Shown: positions 23,902 through 35,717 of the stretch, piece by piece
Numbering within the stretch: position 1 is the first letter of the stretch
Layout of the letters: each line of letters begins with the position of its first letter
DNA from: Tenodera sinensis
Lineage: Eukaryota > Arthropoda > Insecta > Mantodea > Mantidae
Length of the DNA: 64,000 bases
Direction of reading: 5' to 3'
NCBI GenBank assembly: GCA_030765045.1
Contig: CM060967.1
Span: forward strand, 123,222,912 to 123,286,911
Notes under the pieces: generated by a model
What the model saw: the letters and a program-made list of their open reading frames with translations, nothing else
Database searches by the model: none
Told to the model about the DNA's origin: nothing
Made by a program: the position numbers and the translations under genes

Positions 23902-24698
23902 CAAATCTGATACATTGCACTCACATGACTTTCTCTACTCTTGTACTAACCATTCTAACTCCTATTCCTATATCTTTTTGTAGGGGCAAGGAGAATATAA
24001 AAATACAGTAGGCTTTGAGCGTAGTTAAATTTTTAAAGCTTTCAAATTCCATTTTCTGTGCGGTTAACATATAAAAATGAATAACGATGTTCCATTTGAC
24101 AGAAGTATCAGTTCTTCAAAACTCGCACAAATAACAAGAGATTTCTCCGAAATGGTTCACTGTATAAAAAAGTATTTAGACATAAGTCGTGTTTTTGCAA
24201 GATCTACATTTTTGTATAGCAAAATTTGGTCTATCTTTTACGGTTTACCAACTATGCAAAAGTCATCCAGAGTAAATAGAACTTCATGAGCTACAGCTAG
24301 AAAACTCAAGATACACGTATAATTCGTCATAAAAATATCTCAAACATACGGAATTTTAATCAAAATCGTTACTGCCATTTTCGAGAAAATCAAAATTTAG
24401 GAAAAATTTTCCATGCAAAGGGTAGTTTAGGGTGGAGAAATTTTCTTAAAAATCTTAGTGTCGAATTGTAGAAAGATATTAAATTTAAATACCAACTTTG
24501 GTTTTTAACTGACTTTTCGTTTTTGAGTTATGCTGTCCACAGACTGACACACAGACACGGACCTTTCTCTAAAAATGCTTTTCTTGGATTCAGGGGGGTT
24601 CAAAATATATATATATTTCCGGTGAAATCTCGACATCGAATTTTTGGGTGGATTACAATACTTCCTCTACTTTACTATGCGTAGTAGAGAAAATAAAA
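23902..24698 (+). repeat. HINE-like element, full length (reference copy)
   Basis: This is the most complete copy: 5' TCTGATACATTGCACTCACA, subterminal GACTTTCTCTACTCTTG, inner blocks, a very short CA tract after TGCTGTCCACAGACTGACAC, then TTTCCGGTGAAATCTCGACA and TCGAATTTTTGGGTGG. The 3' hairpin CTCTACTTTACTATGCGTAG precedes GTAGAGAAAATAAAA. Because it lacks a long microsatellite it shows the core length of about 0.8 kb. Confidence 0.92.
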
Positions 24699-24704
24699 AT
24701 GAAT

Positions 24705-24790
24705 TTTTATGGACACTGCTATGGTTCCCAGTGTCCCATTTTAATTTAGGCCTGACACACCGCTTAGTTTTGCTGGATATGTTCACAGAA
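24705..24790. repeat. Short dispersed repeat, family 4
   Basis: TTTATGGACACTGCTATGG, then CCCAGTGTCCCATTTTA, then CTTAGTTTTGCTGG matches the segment at 16525-16640 block by block. It lies in the 140-bp gap between two full HINE-like copies. The class is unknown. Confidence 0.5.
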
Positions 24791-24839
24791 GTTAGAGGGA
24801 ACAACACAAATTAACGACAATAAAATAAAATACAAAATT

Positions 24840-25513
24840 AAAAATCTATATGTTGCACTCATATGACTTTCTCTGCTCCTGTAATAACTATGCTTACAAA
24901 CTCTTATTCCTCATTATTACTGCTCATCCTCTTATAGATACAAGGGGAATATGGGGATACAGTAAGCTTTGAGCGATAGTTAAATCTTTTAAAGCTCTCA
25001 AATTCCGCTCTCTTTTCACGGCCAAACAAATAAAACATTGAATAACGACCTTCCATGTGAGAAAAGTGTATATGCTGAAAAACTCACACGAATAACAAGC
25101 AATACATCCGAAATGGTTCACTCCACAAAAAATGCATATTGACATTATTTGTTTTAACGAGATCAGCATTTTTTTCTTAGTAAGATTTCGTCTATCTCTC
25201 ACGGCTTATCAGTTATGCAAAAGTCATCCAGAGTAAACAGAACTACATAGGCTATAGCCAGTAAATTCAAAATATACATTTCAACTGCCATAAAATATCT
25301 TAAACATGTCATTTTAATTAAAATCGTTACAGCCATTTTCGAGAGAATCAAAATTTTCCATGTAAAAGGTAATTTCGGATGGAGGAATTGTCAGCAAAAT
25401 CTTCATGTCGCATCCTTAAAAGATGTTAAAGTTGAGTAGCAACTTAGGTTCCTAACCGACTTTTCGTTTTTGAGTTATGCTGTTCATAGATTGAGAGACA
25501 GACAGACAGACAG

Positions 25514-25561
<48 letters not shown>

Positions 25562-25679
25562 CTTTTTCTTTGGATTCAGGGTACCTTAAAACATATTTCC
25601 GGTGGTATCTTGACAGCGAATTTTAGGGTGGAATACAACACTCCCTCTCCTTTACTATACGTAGCAGAGAAAGTAAAAA
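24840..25679 (+). repeat. HINE-like element, full length
   Basis: The copy has the 5' ATCTATATGTTGCACTCATA end, subterminal GACTTTCTCTGCTCCTG, all inner blocks, a GACA/CA microsatellite (about 25500-25557) and a 3' hairpin ending GTAGCAGAGAAAGTAAAA. It is in direct orientation with the copy ending at 24698. Confidence 0.92.
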
Positions 25680-26446
25680 CATTGGTGTTTTTTGTTTGTA
25701 ATAACTGGCCTAATTTTCACTTTGAATTTTTCAAACTTCACAGATACATTAGCTTAACGTGAATTTCTTAGATAGAATAATGAGCTAGTGGAGAAAGAGC
25801 GTAAACGAATTAGTAAAGAATATTGTCTGGGTGCAGTATTTATTTTGCTTGAGGGGATGACAGATTAATCAACATTTGAACTTTAATCTTGAAGACAAAC
25901 ACCTCTGCTGTTTCGCGCCTCCTAGACAGAGTCCCGTTATATCCTTTACCAGCGTGTGTTTTGGGAACGGATTGCAGATGTTCCTCAGGGTCGATGGGAA
26001 CACTTAATAGAGCATGAGCGTCACCTGTAAACGGTAATCCAAAGCATTAGCAATGTAAACATGGCCTGCTGTCCACTGTGGTACACAATACAACTAATTC
26101 CATTCAACCCTAACACCCCCGCAACAAAGCTCTTGTCAACCACTTCTAAAATGTGTTGTGACAGTTGAGAATCGGTTTCATTGTGTTAAAGAGAACAGAC
26201 AGACACTGCTGGGAAATGGTAGGCTGGCTGCACAAGGTCAACACGCACGGCGTTAGGATCCCGAACACACGATATTTTACCAATCTGACCTGAGCAGGGG
26301 TTGAAACAGCCAGGTAGTGACACTGCTCGGCAAGCCGCATATCTACTGAACTTATAGCCCAGGGCGATCTCGGTTTTCTTTCGCTGATATTTATTTAAAT
26401 TTCTAAGGGTTGCCAAGTTGGCAAAGTTTACCTCTACGATCTAACA
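25680..26446. other. Unassigned, moderately GC-rich DNA
   Basis: The stretch has no repeat match in the window. A 76-codon minus-strand frame (26186-26416) begins MATLRNLNKYQRKKTEIALG. Its composition is not obviously random, but I do not recognise it and see no splice context. Confidence 0.3.
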
Positions 26447-27219
26447 TTTTTACTTTCTCTACTGGTAAGTAGAGTCAGTATTGTATTCCACCCAAAAATT
26501 CGATGTCGATATTTCACCGGAAATATATGTTTTGAGACCCCCTGAAACCAAAGAGGTTTTTAGCAAAAGGTCCGTGTGTGTCTGTGGACAGCATAACTCA
26601 AAAACGAAAAGTCAGTTACAAACCAAAGTTAGTTTTTAAGTCTTTCAAGGATGCGACACGAAGATTTTAAAGAAAATAGCCCCACCCTAAACTGCCCTTT
26701 ACATGGAAAATTTGGATTTTCTTGAAAATGGCTCTAACGATTTTGATTAAAGTGTCATGAAATGTATATCTTGAATTTTCTGACTATAGCCCCTGTAGTT
26801 GTTATTTACTCTGGACGACTTTTGCATAACTGGTAAACCGTTAGAGATAGACCGAATCATAATATACAAAAAATGCAGATCTTACTAAAATACACAATTT
26901 ATGTCTCAAATTTTCTTTTAGGGTGAACCATTTCGGAGATATTCCTTGTTATGTATGTGAGTTTCGGAAAACTTAGAACTTTCGTAAAATGGGTCATCGT
27001 TATTAATTTTTTTATATGTTAAGTGTACAAAGCTTTAAAAGATTTGATTATCGCTCAAAGCCTACTGTATTCTCATAATTCCCTTGCACCTACAAGGAAA
27101 TAAGAAATAATTTGTACAAATGTTTATCTCAACTAACACGAAGATATAGGAATAAGAGTTTGTAAGAATGGTTAGTACCAGAAGAGTGAAAGTCATATGA
27201 GTGCAACACACCAGATTTT
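26447..27219 (-). repeat. HINE-like element, full length
   Basis: The plus strand begins TTTTTACTTTCTCTACTGG and ends at GAGTGCAACACACCAGA, the inverted 5' terminus. The microsatellite is reduced to a few GT units near 26573. The inner blocks are well conserved. Confidence 0.9.
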
Positions 27220-29919
27220 TTTAGTTGCAATTATATAAATTTACAAAAGTATATTAATAAAGTAGAGAGAATATGTTAAATTAATAATCATCAACTTAAA
27301 CAAAATGATAAATAATACACATTAATATTCTCATACTAAAATTCGATTAATATGTACAAATGAATATTGATCCTCTGAATGCCATGATGGCTTTTGTATT
27401 TAGCAGACATGTCCAGCCCATAATCTACCCAACACTGGTGTACTTTTTTGGTGCTGTCCCTTTAGCCCATATCATTAATCCAGTAACCAACAAATTTGTT
27501 AGGTTGTATTCGTTCCTGTAATAGGGAATAGCGGGTTAATAAATGATCATTTTCTGCACACATTACTTCAGTGCGTATTTCTAGAATATTACACAAAATC
27601 AATAATTTTTTTTCTTCTATAAATGTTTGTGAGCAGCTATTATCATGCCACTGTTTGATAAGGATTATATCTGTTGGTATTGATTTACTGCATTTATCGA
27701 CAAAGCGCTTGCTTTGTGTTAAAGAGTATATCACTGAAAGTTTAAAAATTTGAACTAATGCTGGTAGCTTTTTTAAATATATACCATAAATGTACTGTAA
27801 TATAAACATATTACAGCCTACATTTCATATATTTTGCTCTACATATTTGAATTTTGGTCTAGTGTTTTAACTTTACATGCGCTTTCTAAGCTTTCCCCAG
27901 GTTTTTATGTGTCTCCAGTTTAAGCTCCAAAATGTTTTAAAATTACGAGCATTCTTTTTTTGCCTAAAATTTATAATTTTTGCGTTTGGAAATTAAACAT
28001 GTGTGCTTAGACACATCTGAAGTAAAACCTAGGATATGTGTAGCAAATTTCATTAGTGAATTACAAAAACTGCTCCACAAGGAAGATTTTAGAGGAGAAA
28101 AAATGATGAAAATATCACCAGGAGGAAACAGCCATGCAAGATTTGAATGGATAGCTTACATTAAAATCCAGGCGCATTTACAGAATTAGTGAGGTATTTA
28201 AAATGCCATCCTGAGGCAAATTATGCATTTTTCGCATTCAGGAACGTACAAATTATTTTATAGAATTAAAATAAACATACTTCTTTATATTACACGTCAG
28301 GCATACATATACTTAATGAAAGTTCCACAATATAACATTTTTAGTTTAGATTTGAACTTGGTTTTTTAGTCTTTCTTACCTCCAGAGCATTGAATCCCTT
28401 ATCCACTCCGTCCTAACGACCCCAGTTTCTATATAATGCTTACCGCCGACATCTTAAACACGAATAAATCACAGTGATTAACACAAATAGTAAAATAACA
28501 GCAGGTGTCGTATTGAATATGTGTTGAAGTTAACACTCATTATTATAATGTATAAAATTTCTTGGGATGTGGAGTGCTTAACTACATGTAATTCCAAATA
28601 TTTACATTGGAATTTGGGGTTGGGCCAAAAGTAAATTGCCCATTGTTGTCGCAGCACCTTCATTCTTTCCTTCATTTTTGCTTATTATTCTTTTTTTCTT
28701 CTCCATCATATCTGATAAGCCAGATTTTGGTTCAGAGTAATTCAGTTAAGCTTATTCCATACATAATTTTGTAGTTACAGGCGATTTATTGGTCTGTGGT
28801 TAAGAAGAGAAATGAGGTAATCTTAAAACAAATGAAAATAAATATGTTCACTGAATAAACAGGCACTCTATAATTGTCAATAAGAGACCTCTAACAATAC
28901 TTTTACAGTGAGCTGTTTTACTTTATAACTTCAACTTCATCGATGTCCGATAGTTTTTAAGGTTAGTATAAGTTAGGGGTTTTCCTCAATTAAGTAGATA
29001 AAGATGAGAGAATAAAAAACTAAAATTTTAAACTGTAGTTGGTAATGTTCGTAAATCGCACGTAGGAAAATAAACAAGAGTTAAAATTTATGAGTAGGTG
29101 TACACCATTTTTCTATCTTTATTAGCAGATGAAGCAATTCCTTCCCATTGGCTACCTAGGTATTGGAAAACGTATTCTTTAATGAAAGCAGCAAGGCCTT
29201 TACAGACTTCCCTTTTATACTGGTTATAAACATAAATATATCTTGAATTACTCAAGTATTTTTACATTAACCCTGTAATAGCTTTAATACATACTTAAAT
29301 ACTCTCGGCTGAGTGATTAACATACCACAAATAAAATCAGTGAAATATTTATATTATCAGAAAACGTAAGTGTTGTGCGCAAGACGAATAAAAGCAGCGG
29401 TTGTCTTATGTTTAAATTATTTTAAAATCCTGATAGGTCAACGTGGCACAATTGCAATAAACATAAACGAGAGAATACCTATATTGCGTGCCTGCATATA
29501 ATTTGCTTGATATTTTATATAGCCACTTACACTTATATTGATGATGAATGTTAACAACATCAAGAATTGAATTGAATGAACAAGTCTGTGATCTGTAATC
29601 ATAATTATGTAACCATCAGGGAAATTATTTAAATAGATGATAGAAGTATTCGTGATATAAACAGATTGCTTTTAAATGATAAACAAAATAAACAAATTTT
29701 ATCCCGCAAATATAATATGCAATACTTTATAAGTAAGTTAATTATCGTGAACACAATTTTGGTAGTGTAAGCTAAGTTTACAATTAATTTATCAATTACC
29801 ATGACAGCAAGGCTAAACTGTTCTTTAATACATACTTATGGTACTAGGAGAAAATGACGTAACTAATGCTTGAAGTACCTACCAGTTGGAAATGATGTCA
29901 CACCCAACAGCATACTAAC
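27220..29919. other. Unassigned AT-rich DNA
   Basis: I see no known family. The longest frame, 115 codons on the minus strand (27462-27809), and a 69-codon plus frame (27980-28189) have no motif I can name. Both may be chance frames in AT-rich DNA. Confidence 0.45.
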
Positions 29920-30102
29920 CTAAACATAAGTTATCAATGAATCCTTAGGAAAATATGCCGATAAAACGGTTCCACTGGTATAACCATTAACGTTTTTATC
30001 AAAGCACCCGTTGTAAGCTTCAACATATCTTCGTTTCGACTTCGCTGGTAAAAGCGATGCACATGCTAGATCTGCAGCTTCTTCAATAGCAATGCCGTTC
30101 AT
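29920..30102 (-). pseudogene. Short tyrosine-recombinase-like (Crypton-type) N-terminal remnant
   Basis: A 60-codon frame contains ADLACASLLPAKSKRRYVEA and then SGTVLSAYF. It resembles the N-terminus of an arthropod family with the pattern LLP.KSK..YE..Y..F..W and LLAYF, which precedes a phage-integrase-like domain in Crypton-type proteins. The catalytic domain is absent and the frame ends abruptly, so it is a fragment at best. The assignment is from memory of the pattern. Confidence 0.4.
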
Positions 30103-31110
30103 TTTTATAAAATGTTACTGCTTCATAACAACTATCAAAAGTCAAAAGATTCAATTGGGCTACATAAACAAACAACCTAGAAACCAAGACATGTGCTACT
30201 TCAAGTAAAGAATCTATTGCGAAATTCATTAACAAAAGAGTGGATAAGAAGGGTTTGCCTATCTATAATTTAGATGTAGCTTTTCATTTGTTCACATAGA
30301 GAATTAATTTTTTCTTAATGTCCAATATAATACGGAAAAGCGATTTTGGCTAACCACGAACTGTAAGTTACTTATCAGATCTCGAATGCTCGGGGAAACT
30401 CATATTCTGGGGGCCTCGTATTCCCAAAATGCATTCTCGATCTGATAAGTATGTATAGATAATGTAAATTAAGTGTAAAAAATAAAACAAACTGTCGAGT
30501 GCCATATATATCAAAATTAAGTAAACTCTTTTTGAAACGCACAAAATAAATTAAACCATTATATGTGATACTAAAATAACATATCACTTCTCTCATGAAG
30601 AATTTCAAAGTTTACTGAATTTTTGGAAATATGCATTTATTACAAAACATTATCACTGCCTATGTTTGCGCATACTGTAATGCTCATGAAGCCTTGCTGT
30701 GTAACATTGTTTTAAAACATACTATAGTGTCTTAGCACTTCCGCATCTGATGAACTCTGACCCGTATATTTATAAATAAGTAGTTTCTCTTAAGTACCGC
30801 TTTATATTATAAATTCCTAAGAAGACAGGTATACGAAGGTTTGAAAAATGCTTATATATTTTATACCGGTTATTGTTGATTGGTAAGTTTAATGATTTTG
30901 ATTTTATAAAAAATTTCAGGGGAATAAAGAAATAATTGCAATAAATAAATTCCCTATATCGAAATGAATACATAATATAAGAAAGGAGTTGTAATGTTGT
31001 CAGGTAATAAGAAGGAAATTACGTGTTCAGGAAAAGCCATTTATTGTAAGTTAGTGTAGCTAAGGCAATAAAGAGTTCCGATAAACTCAGCACACAAGAA
31101 ATCTACTAGT
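30103..31110. other. Unassigned AT-rich DNA with one inverted repeat
   Basis: Apart from the hairpin at 30371-30449 nothing is recognised. Confidence 0.5.
30371..30449. repeat. 79-bp hairpin-forming inverted repeat
   Basis: The left arm CTTATCAGATCTCGAATGC and the reverse complement of the right arm, CTTATCAGATCGAGAATGC, differ at only two positions over 19 bases. The loop is about 41 bases. It could be a miniature terminal-inverted-repeat element. Confidence 0.6.
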
Positions 31111-31817
31111 TTAAGGGAACACAGTAGTATTTTAGACTGCTTGTTCAGAAAAAACGATTTTTGGATTTTTATTGACAAAAATGCAGCATACCTTAAAGAA
31201 TATATCTGCTAGTTTTAATCCCCTAGGGAGGGGGGAACACATATTTTGCACGCGTGGTGCGCCTATGCCTTCCATTTCAACTTTAAACTCATTTTTCTCG
31301 GAAACGATCTTTTTGTTATTTTTCATATTCAATACCTATCCTCTCCCACAAAAATCGTGCTAGAGATCTAACATTTTTTACGATATAGATCAGAATATTG
31401 GTAATAAAATGTAGTATTAATGTTTTGACATTGCTTATACCTTCTTTTTAAAAAATAATTAATATAATAATGCGCTATTTTTATGGCATATTTACACTTT
31501 GTGTTATTAAATTGTTTTTAAGAAAAGCTATTCACTATGTCAAAATTTCCATACTTTAAATTGTTACAAAGGTAATGAGAGATATAAGTAATAAGTTTAA
31601 CAAATCGACTCTGTTGTTCAACATCTGTTGGAAGAGATAGATTTTTATTGTATCCAATCTGCTTGATATAAACTAAATATATCAAGAATGTAAGTACATA
31701 TTATAATGACATTTGGTACACACATATATTTTGTTTCTAGTAATGCCTGTGCAAAAAATTAAGTCTCTAACTTCAATACTTTAGAAAATCACCTTTTTCA
31801 CTTCAGTGTGCCCATAA
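31111..31817. mobile_element. Kolobok-like MITE, copy 2
   Basis: This copy is homologous end to end with 17129-17809. Here the inverted repeats are clearer: left TTAAGGGAACACAGTAGT, right (inverted) TTATGGGCACACTGAAGT, 14 of 18 matching. The right subterminal TTTAGAAAATCACC resembles TTTAGAAAATAGC at the Kolobok right end. No open frame of note is present. Confidence 0.65.
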
Positions 31818-32576
31818 CGGTTGGGTACTCAGTATGTTCAGATATTCTATACTTGCAAATGCACACGTATCCGGTTCTAAAAATTAGAAAGTTAAAAGTT
31901 GCATTTGAATTTAGCAGGCCGCAGAGTAAAAATTATGTATCAGATGGAAGTGAAAAGTTTAACATTTTAATATAGGACCTTTGGTCGGGTTGTTATGAAG
32001 TAGACTGGTCTTATAAAATTAATTAATATAATGTATTGTAAAATTCGCATCTTTTGTGTCTTAGAGCCTTGCTATTTTATGTCACAGAAGTGTTTTATTG
32101 TGATCGATTATCAGGAGACGGTAGCGTCTATAGACCGCGTTCGTGTTAGCACACACTTAGCGGTAGCCGGAAGGAAATTTCCCGCTTAGCATTTGAGGGT
32201 TTTGCGGCAACTTATGCTTCTCATCGTCATACAGAAACAGTATTTTAAATCGTAACGTTATTAAAATTTCAGAAGTTAGCAGTCATAATACTTCATTAGT
32301 TACCGTTTCTATTTTAGAAGATCCAGAAGCATTAAATTCTACATCCTCAAAGAACCAGCAACTCGCTTCAAATAATTAATTTATTACGCTTCACTAAGTT
32401 GATCTTAACAGTGTTAAGTATTCTCATTCCATGCACGCATATCCTGAAAAAAGATCCCATATTCACAACTGCAGCAGATTCATAAAATACCTACGAGATA
32501 TAGGAGACGGTAACAAGGATATTGGACATTGGAAAAGAAGTTTATCTTTGAATGTTTGGAGCTTAACATTTCACTC
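31818..32576. other. Unassigned AT-rich DNA
   Basis: I see nothing recognisable in this stretch. Confidence 0.5.
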
Positions 32577-33180
32577 TTTACTTTCTCTACAGATTTTCAT
32601 TCCACATAAACGCACGATAGCTTTGATATTCCCCTTCCAAGAGAAAACTTCCTCTGTGTACATTTGTATCTGTGAACAGCATAACTAACAGGGAAAGGTC
32701 CCAAATTTTGTATTTAAATTCCAAACGAGCGAACACGTAGGTACACAGAAAAGTTTCGTTATTTTTTATTTTCTGAAAAAGAGTTATAACAGTTTTGATT
32801 AAAGAACCACGTGCTTAATATATTTGCATAAAAATAAAATGTAAGTACACCTTGAATTTCCTGAAAATAGCCCGTTAATATCTCTTCATTTGGAGGAATG
32901 TTTTACAATTTTGTATACTTAGTAAACCAAATGTACTTACACTTACTACACATAAATGCAAGTATAAGTGAAGGACACAATGTACGTCAAATGTTTTAGT
33001 TCAACATTGTCTTTCTGAGATGCCATTGTTTATTTGTTTAAACTTTCAAATACCCATTCTTTTTTCAAGCGTTAAGTCACTATTTTTTTCTTGTGGTTGA
33101 GCAAAGAGTGGAATTTTAAAAACAGCATTTAACTACTCGCTTTTTTAAGATCTGATTGTTTGTTGCTCATTACTTATGAC
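32577..33180 (-). repeat. HINE-like element, diverged
   Basis: The plus strand starts CTTTACTTTCTCTACAG. CCATTC..CACATAAACG, GAACAGCATAACTAACAGGG and ATAACAGTTTTGATTAAAG follow in the inverted family order. The 5' region fades near 33180. The 3' hairpin loop is deleted and there is no microsatellite. Confidence 0.7.
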
Positions 33181-35239
33181 AAGGATTGAAACAGCTGACT
33201 GCTTGGAGAAATTAATGCATTCAAGTCAGTACGTATAGCCTGATTTAAAATTATTTCTAAGCAAATATTTTAATTCCATTTGAGGCAAAGAGGATAGAAA
33301 AATCGCGTTTTAACACTATCAGAATACATGCAATTTTATTTTTAAAAGGATTTGCTACTATATATGGTCAATTCACGATGGCTCCGGTTGTGTTGAAAGT
33401 GCAAGACACAAGAATAAATTTTTTGTTGGGAAATGCACGCATGCCACAGGAGAATTTGGCCTCTTAGGAATAAATACCTTTTAAATTGTATTCTGTGATG
33501 CCAACTGAAAATGCTGTACTGGTTATAACACAGTTCAGGTGCGTAAACATTAGCATAAAGCTTACCTAAGCCTAAATAAAGATTTCCAATTTTACTGTCC
33601 CAAAGAAGCCTAGAGACATGTAAATAGTAGTTCACTGCCTGACAATTCATATCTCATTAATTCGTTGTAGAAGTTTTTTTGTAGGAATACTTGCAATAAG
33701 AAGCAATGCCAAGTATTTCTATGTAATTATATTTGAGACATTGTTATTTATTCACATATTTAAGAAACATTTAAATGCATCTAATTGTGCCATAAAGATT
33801 AATTTTTAATTTAATTAATTAGTTTCACTGTTTGTTAATCATGATCTGTTTATATATACTCGAAATACTTGTAACAAAACTTGCATCAGAAGTAGAGGAA
33901 TTTTTTATGTCGAATGTCAGCTAAGCTCGTGCAGTGTTTCACTTTTTGGCTAGGTATACAATTTGATGGAACCATAGCTCTGAAACTTCGACCTGGGTCA
34001 GTCTTTAAAACAGAAATCGAATTCATTGTTCAAATACTAGTTTAGGTAACTTTGGCATGCTTGATAATTGAGTGTACGAAAAATGTTCTGGATGAAAGTA
34101 TTTGGATAACACAGCCTAGCCCCGTTGTCTTTGGCTAAAGGTTTGCGATCGGACATGGCAATCAAACTGTACCATTAAGTTATAGCTTAAGAAATCAATG
34201 GTAAATAAAAATGTTCCTTAACACTAATTTTAAGCTTCGTTGAGGTTCGCTCAAACTGCAATTTCGAATACATAATAAAGAAACTAAAAGCAAGAGCCAC
34301 TATGTGACCAATACACCCTTGCTGATAGTCTCGTTTATAAAACGAAAAACAGCTCGACAGCAAATAACAGCTGGTAACTATTGCTAATAATGATTACTGT
34401 AATGAGAAACGGGAAAACACTTAAATTTGACTTTGTTTTATAACGTGCTATTGAAAGGTTACTTTGAATAATGTACACATATACAACAGGCTTTGGTTTA
34501 ATAAACTGAAAATGTAAGCAGTTGTAAACTGTGTCATAATTTCTTGTAACTACTCGTGTTATTACTGATAGAGCTCAATTAAATACATACGTTGTCCTAC
34601 TATTATTTTAAAACCAACACTTATAATGTTTTTCGATTTTAATGGTCGTAGATGGCGTTTTTAAAGAAGGGATGTAAATAACAGTAGTAAAGGAAAAAAT
34701 GTTCATTGGAATACGTCACGGGTAGGACCATTGTATAAGTTAACTTCTTGATTGTTTCCAAGGCATTATGATATATTTGTTATTATTTTATGTTACCAAA
34801 GCGTAGCAATAAAATTTTACTCAAGTGCTTTACTCGAATTATTATTGACAACAAATGCTAAGTTGTCTTGTCCTTCAACTTTGTCTCGCTTCTTTTTTTA
34901 GAAGGCTCAGATTTCTATGTTTAATTAAGTATTGTAGTTCTTACTTTTTGGCTCCAAATAAACTTTGTTCATTTGCTGAATCTTGGTTACCTTGGTAAAA
35001 GAACTAATGTCTATTGTTATTTCTTTTATTCATCCATCAGAATTACGATTTCATGTGTTACAGGAGTATGATGATATTGTTAAATTTTCTTTTATTAGTT
35101 TACTTTATTATTTATCTAAGCTGATGTCAAAATATTTTGGGTACTACTGTTCTATTTAATTAAACCTGGAACATCAGATTATACGATTCTCACCCAGAAT
35201 TTCTTTATGTAGATTCCTTTGTTAACTTTATAAATTAAC
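33181..35239. other. Unassigned AT-rich DNA
   Basis: No repeat or gene is recognised. A 102-codon minus frame (33342-33650) has no identifiable domain. Confidence 0.5.
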
Positions 35240-35717
35240 TGCTGCTTTATCTGCTGGTATTGCATGGCACGCAAAAATTCGATACTAATATTTTATCGGA
35301 AATATAAGTTTTGAGACTCACTTAAATTAAAAAAGGAGCATTTATAGGCATGGGTTCGCGTACGTGTGCTGTGCGCCTGTGAACAGCATAGACTCAAAAA
35401 TGAAAATTGGTTATCAAACTTGATATTAAGTTTAGCGTCTTCCAAGAATGCTGCAGGTTTTCAAAATGTTCAAGATATTCCTTGTCTTTCTACCTTGCTC
35501 TGCTTTGGATTTTCAGATATTTTATACTTTCATTTTAGAAAGTTGATATTTGTTTTATTATCAGATAGCTATACAATCAGAATGGAATTTGAGAACTATG
35601 ACATAGGTCACATTCATTAAATACTGTGTTGCTTGTCTATATAATAAGTTCTTTAAGAATAATTTGTTGAAGAATGGGTAGAAAAAGTCATGTGAATATA
35701 GTACATTAGATTTTTAT
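35240..35717 (-). repeat. HINE-like element, internally deleted
   Basis: The inverted 3' part (GCAAAAATTCGATACTAATA, then GTTTTGAGACTCACTT) and centre (GAACAGCATAGACTCAAAAA) are present. The middle is deleted and the copy closes with GAAAAAGTCATGTGAATATA, then ACATTAGA, the inverted 5' end. Confidence 0.75.

Noticed and set aside
27462..27809. 115-codon minus-strand frame
   Set aside because: Long for chance but no family, start context or second exon can be supported.
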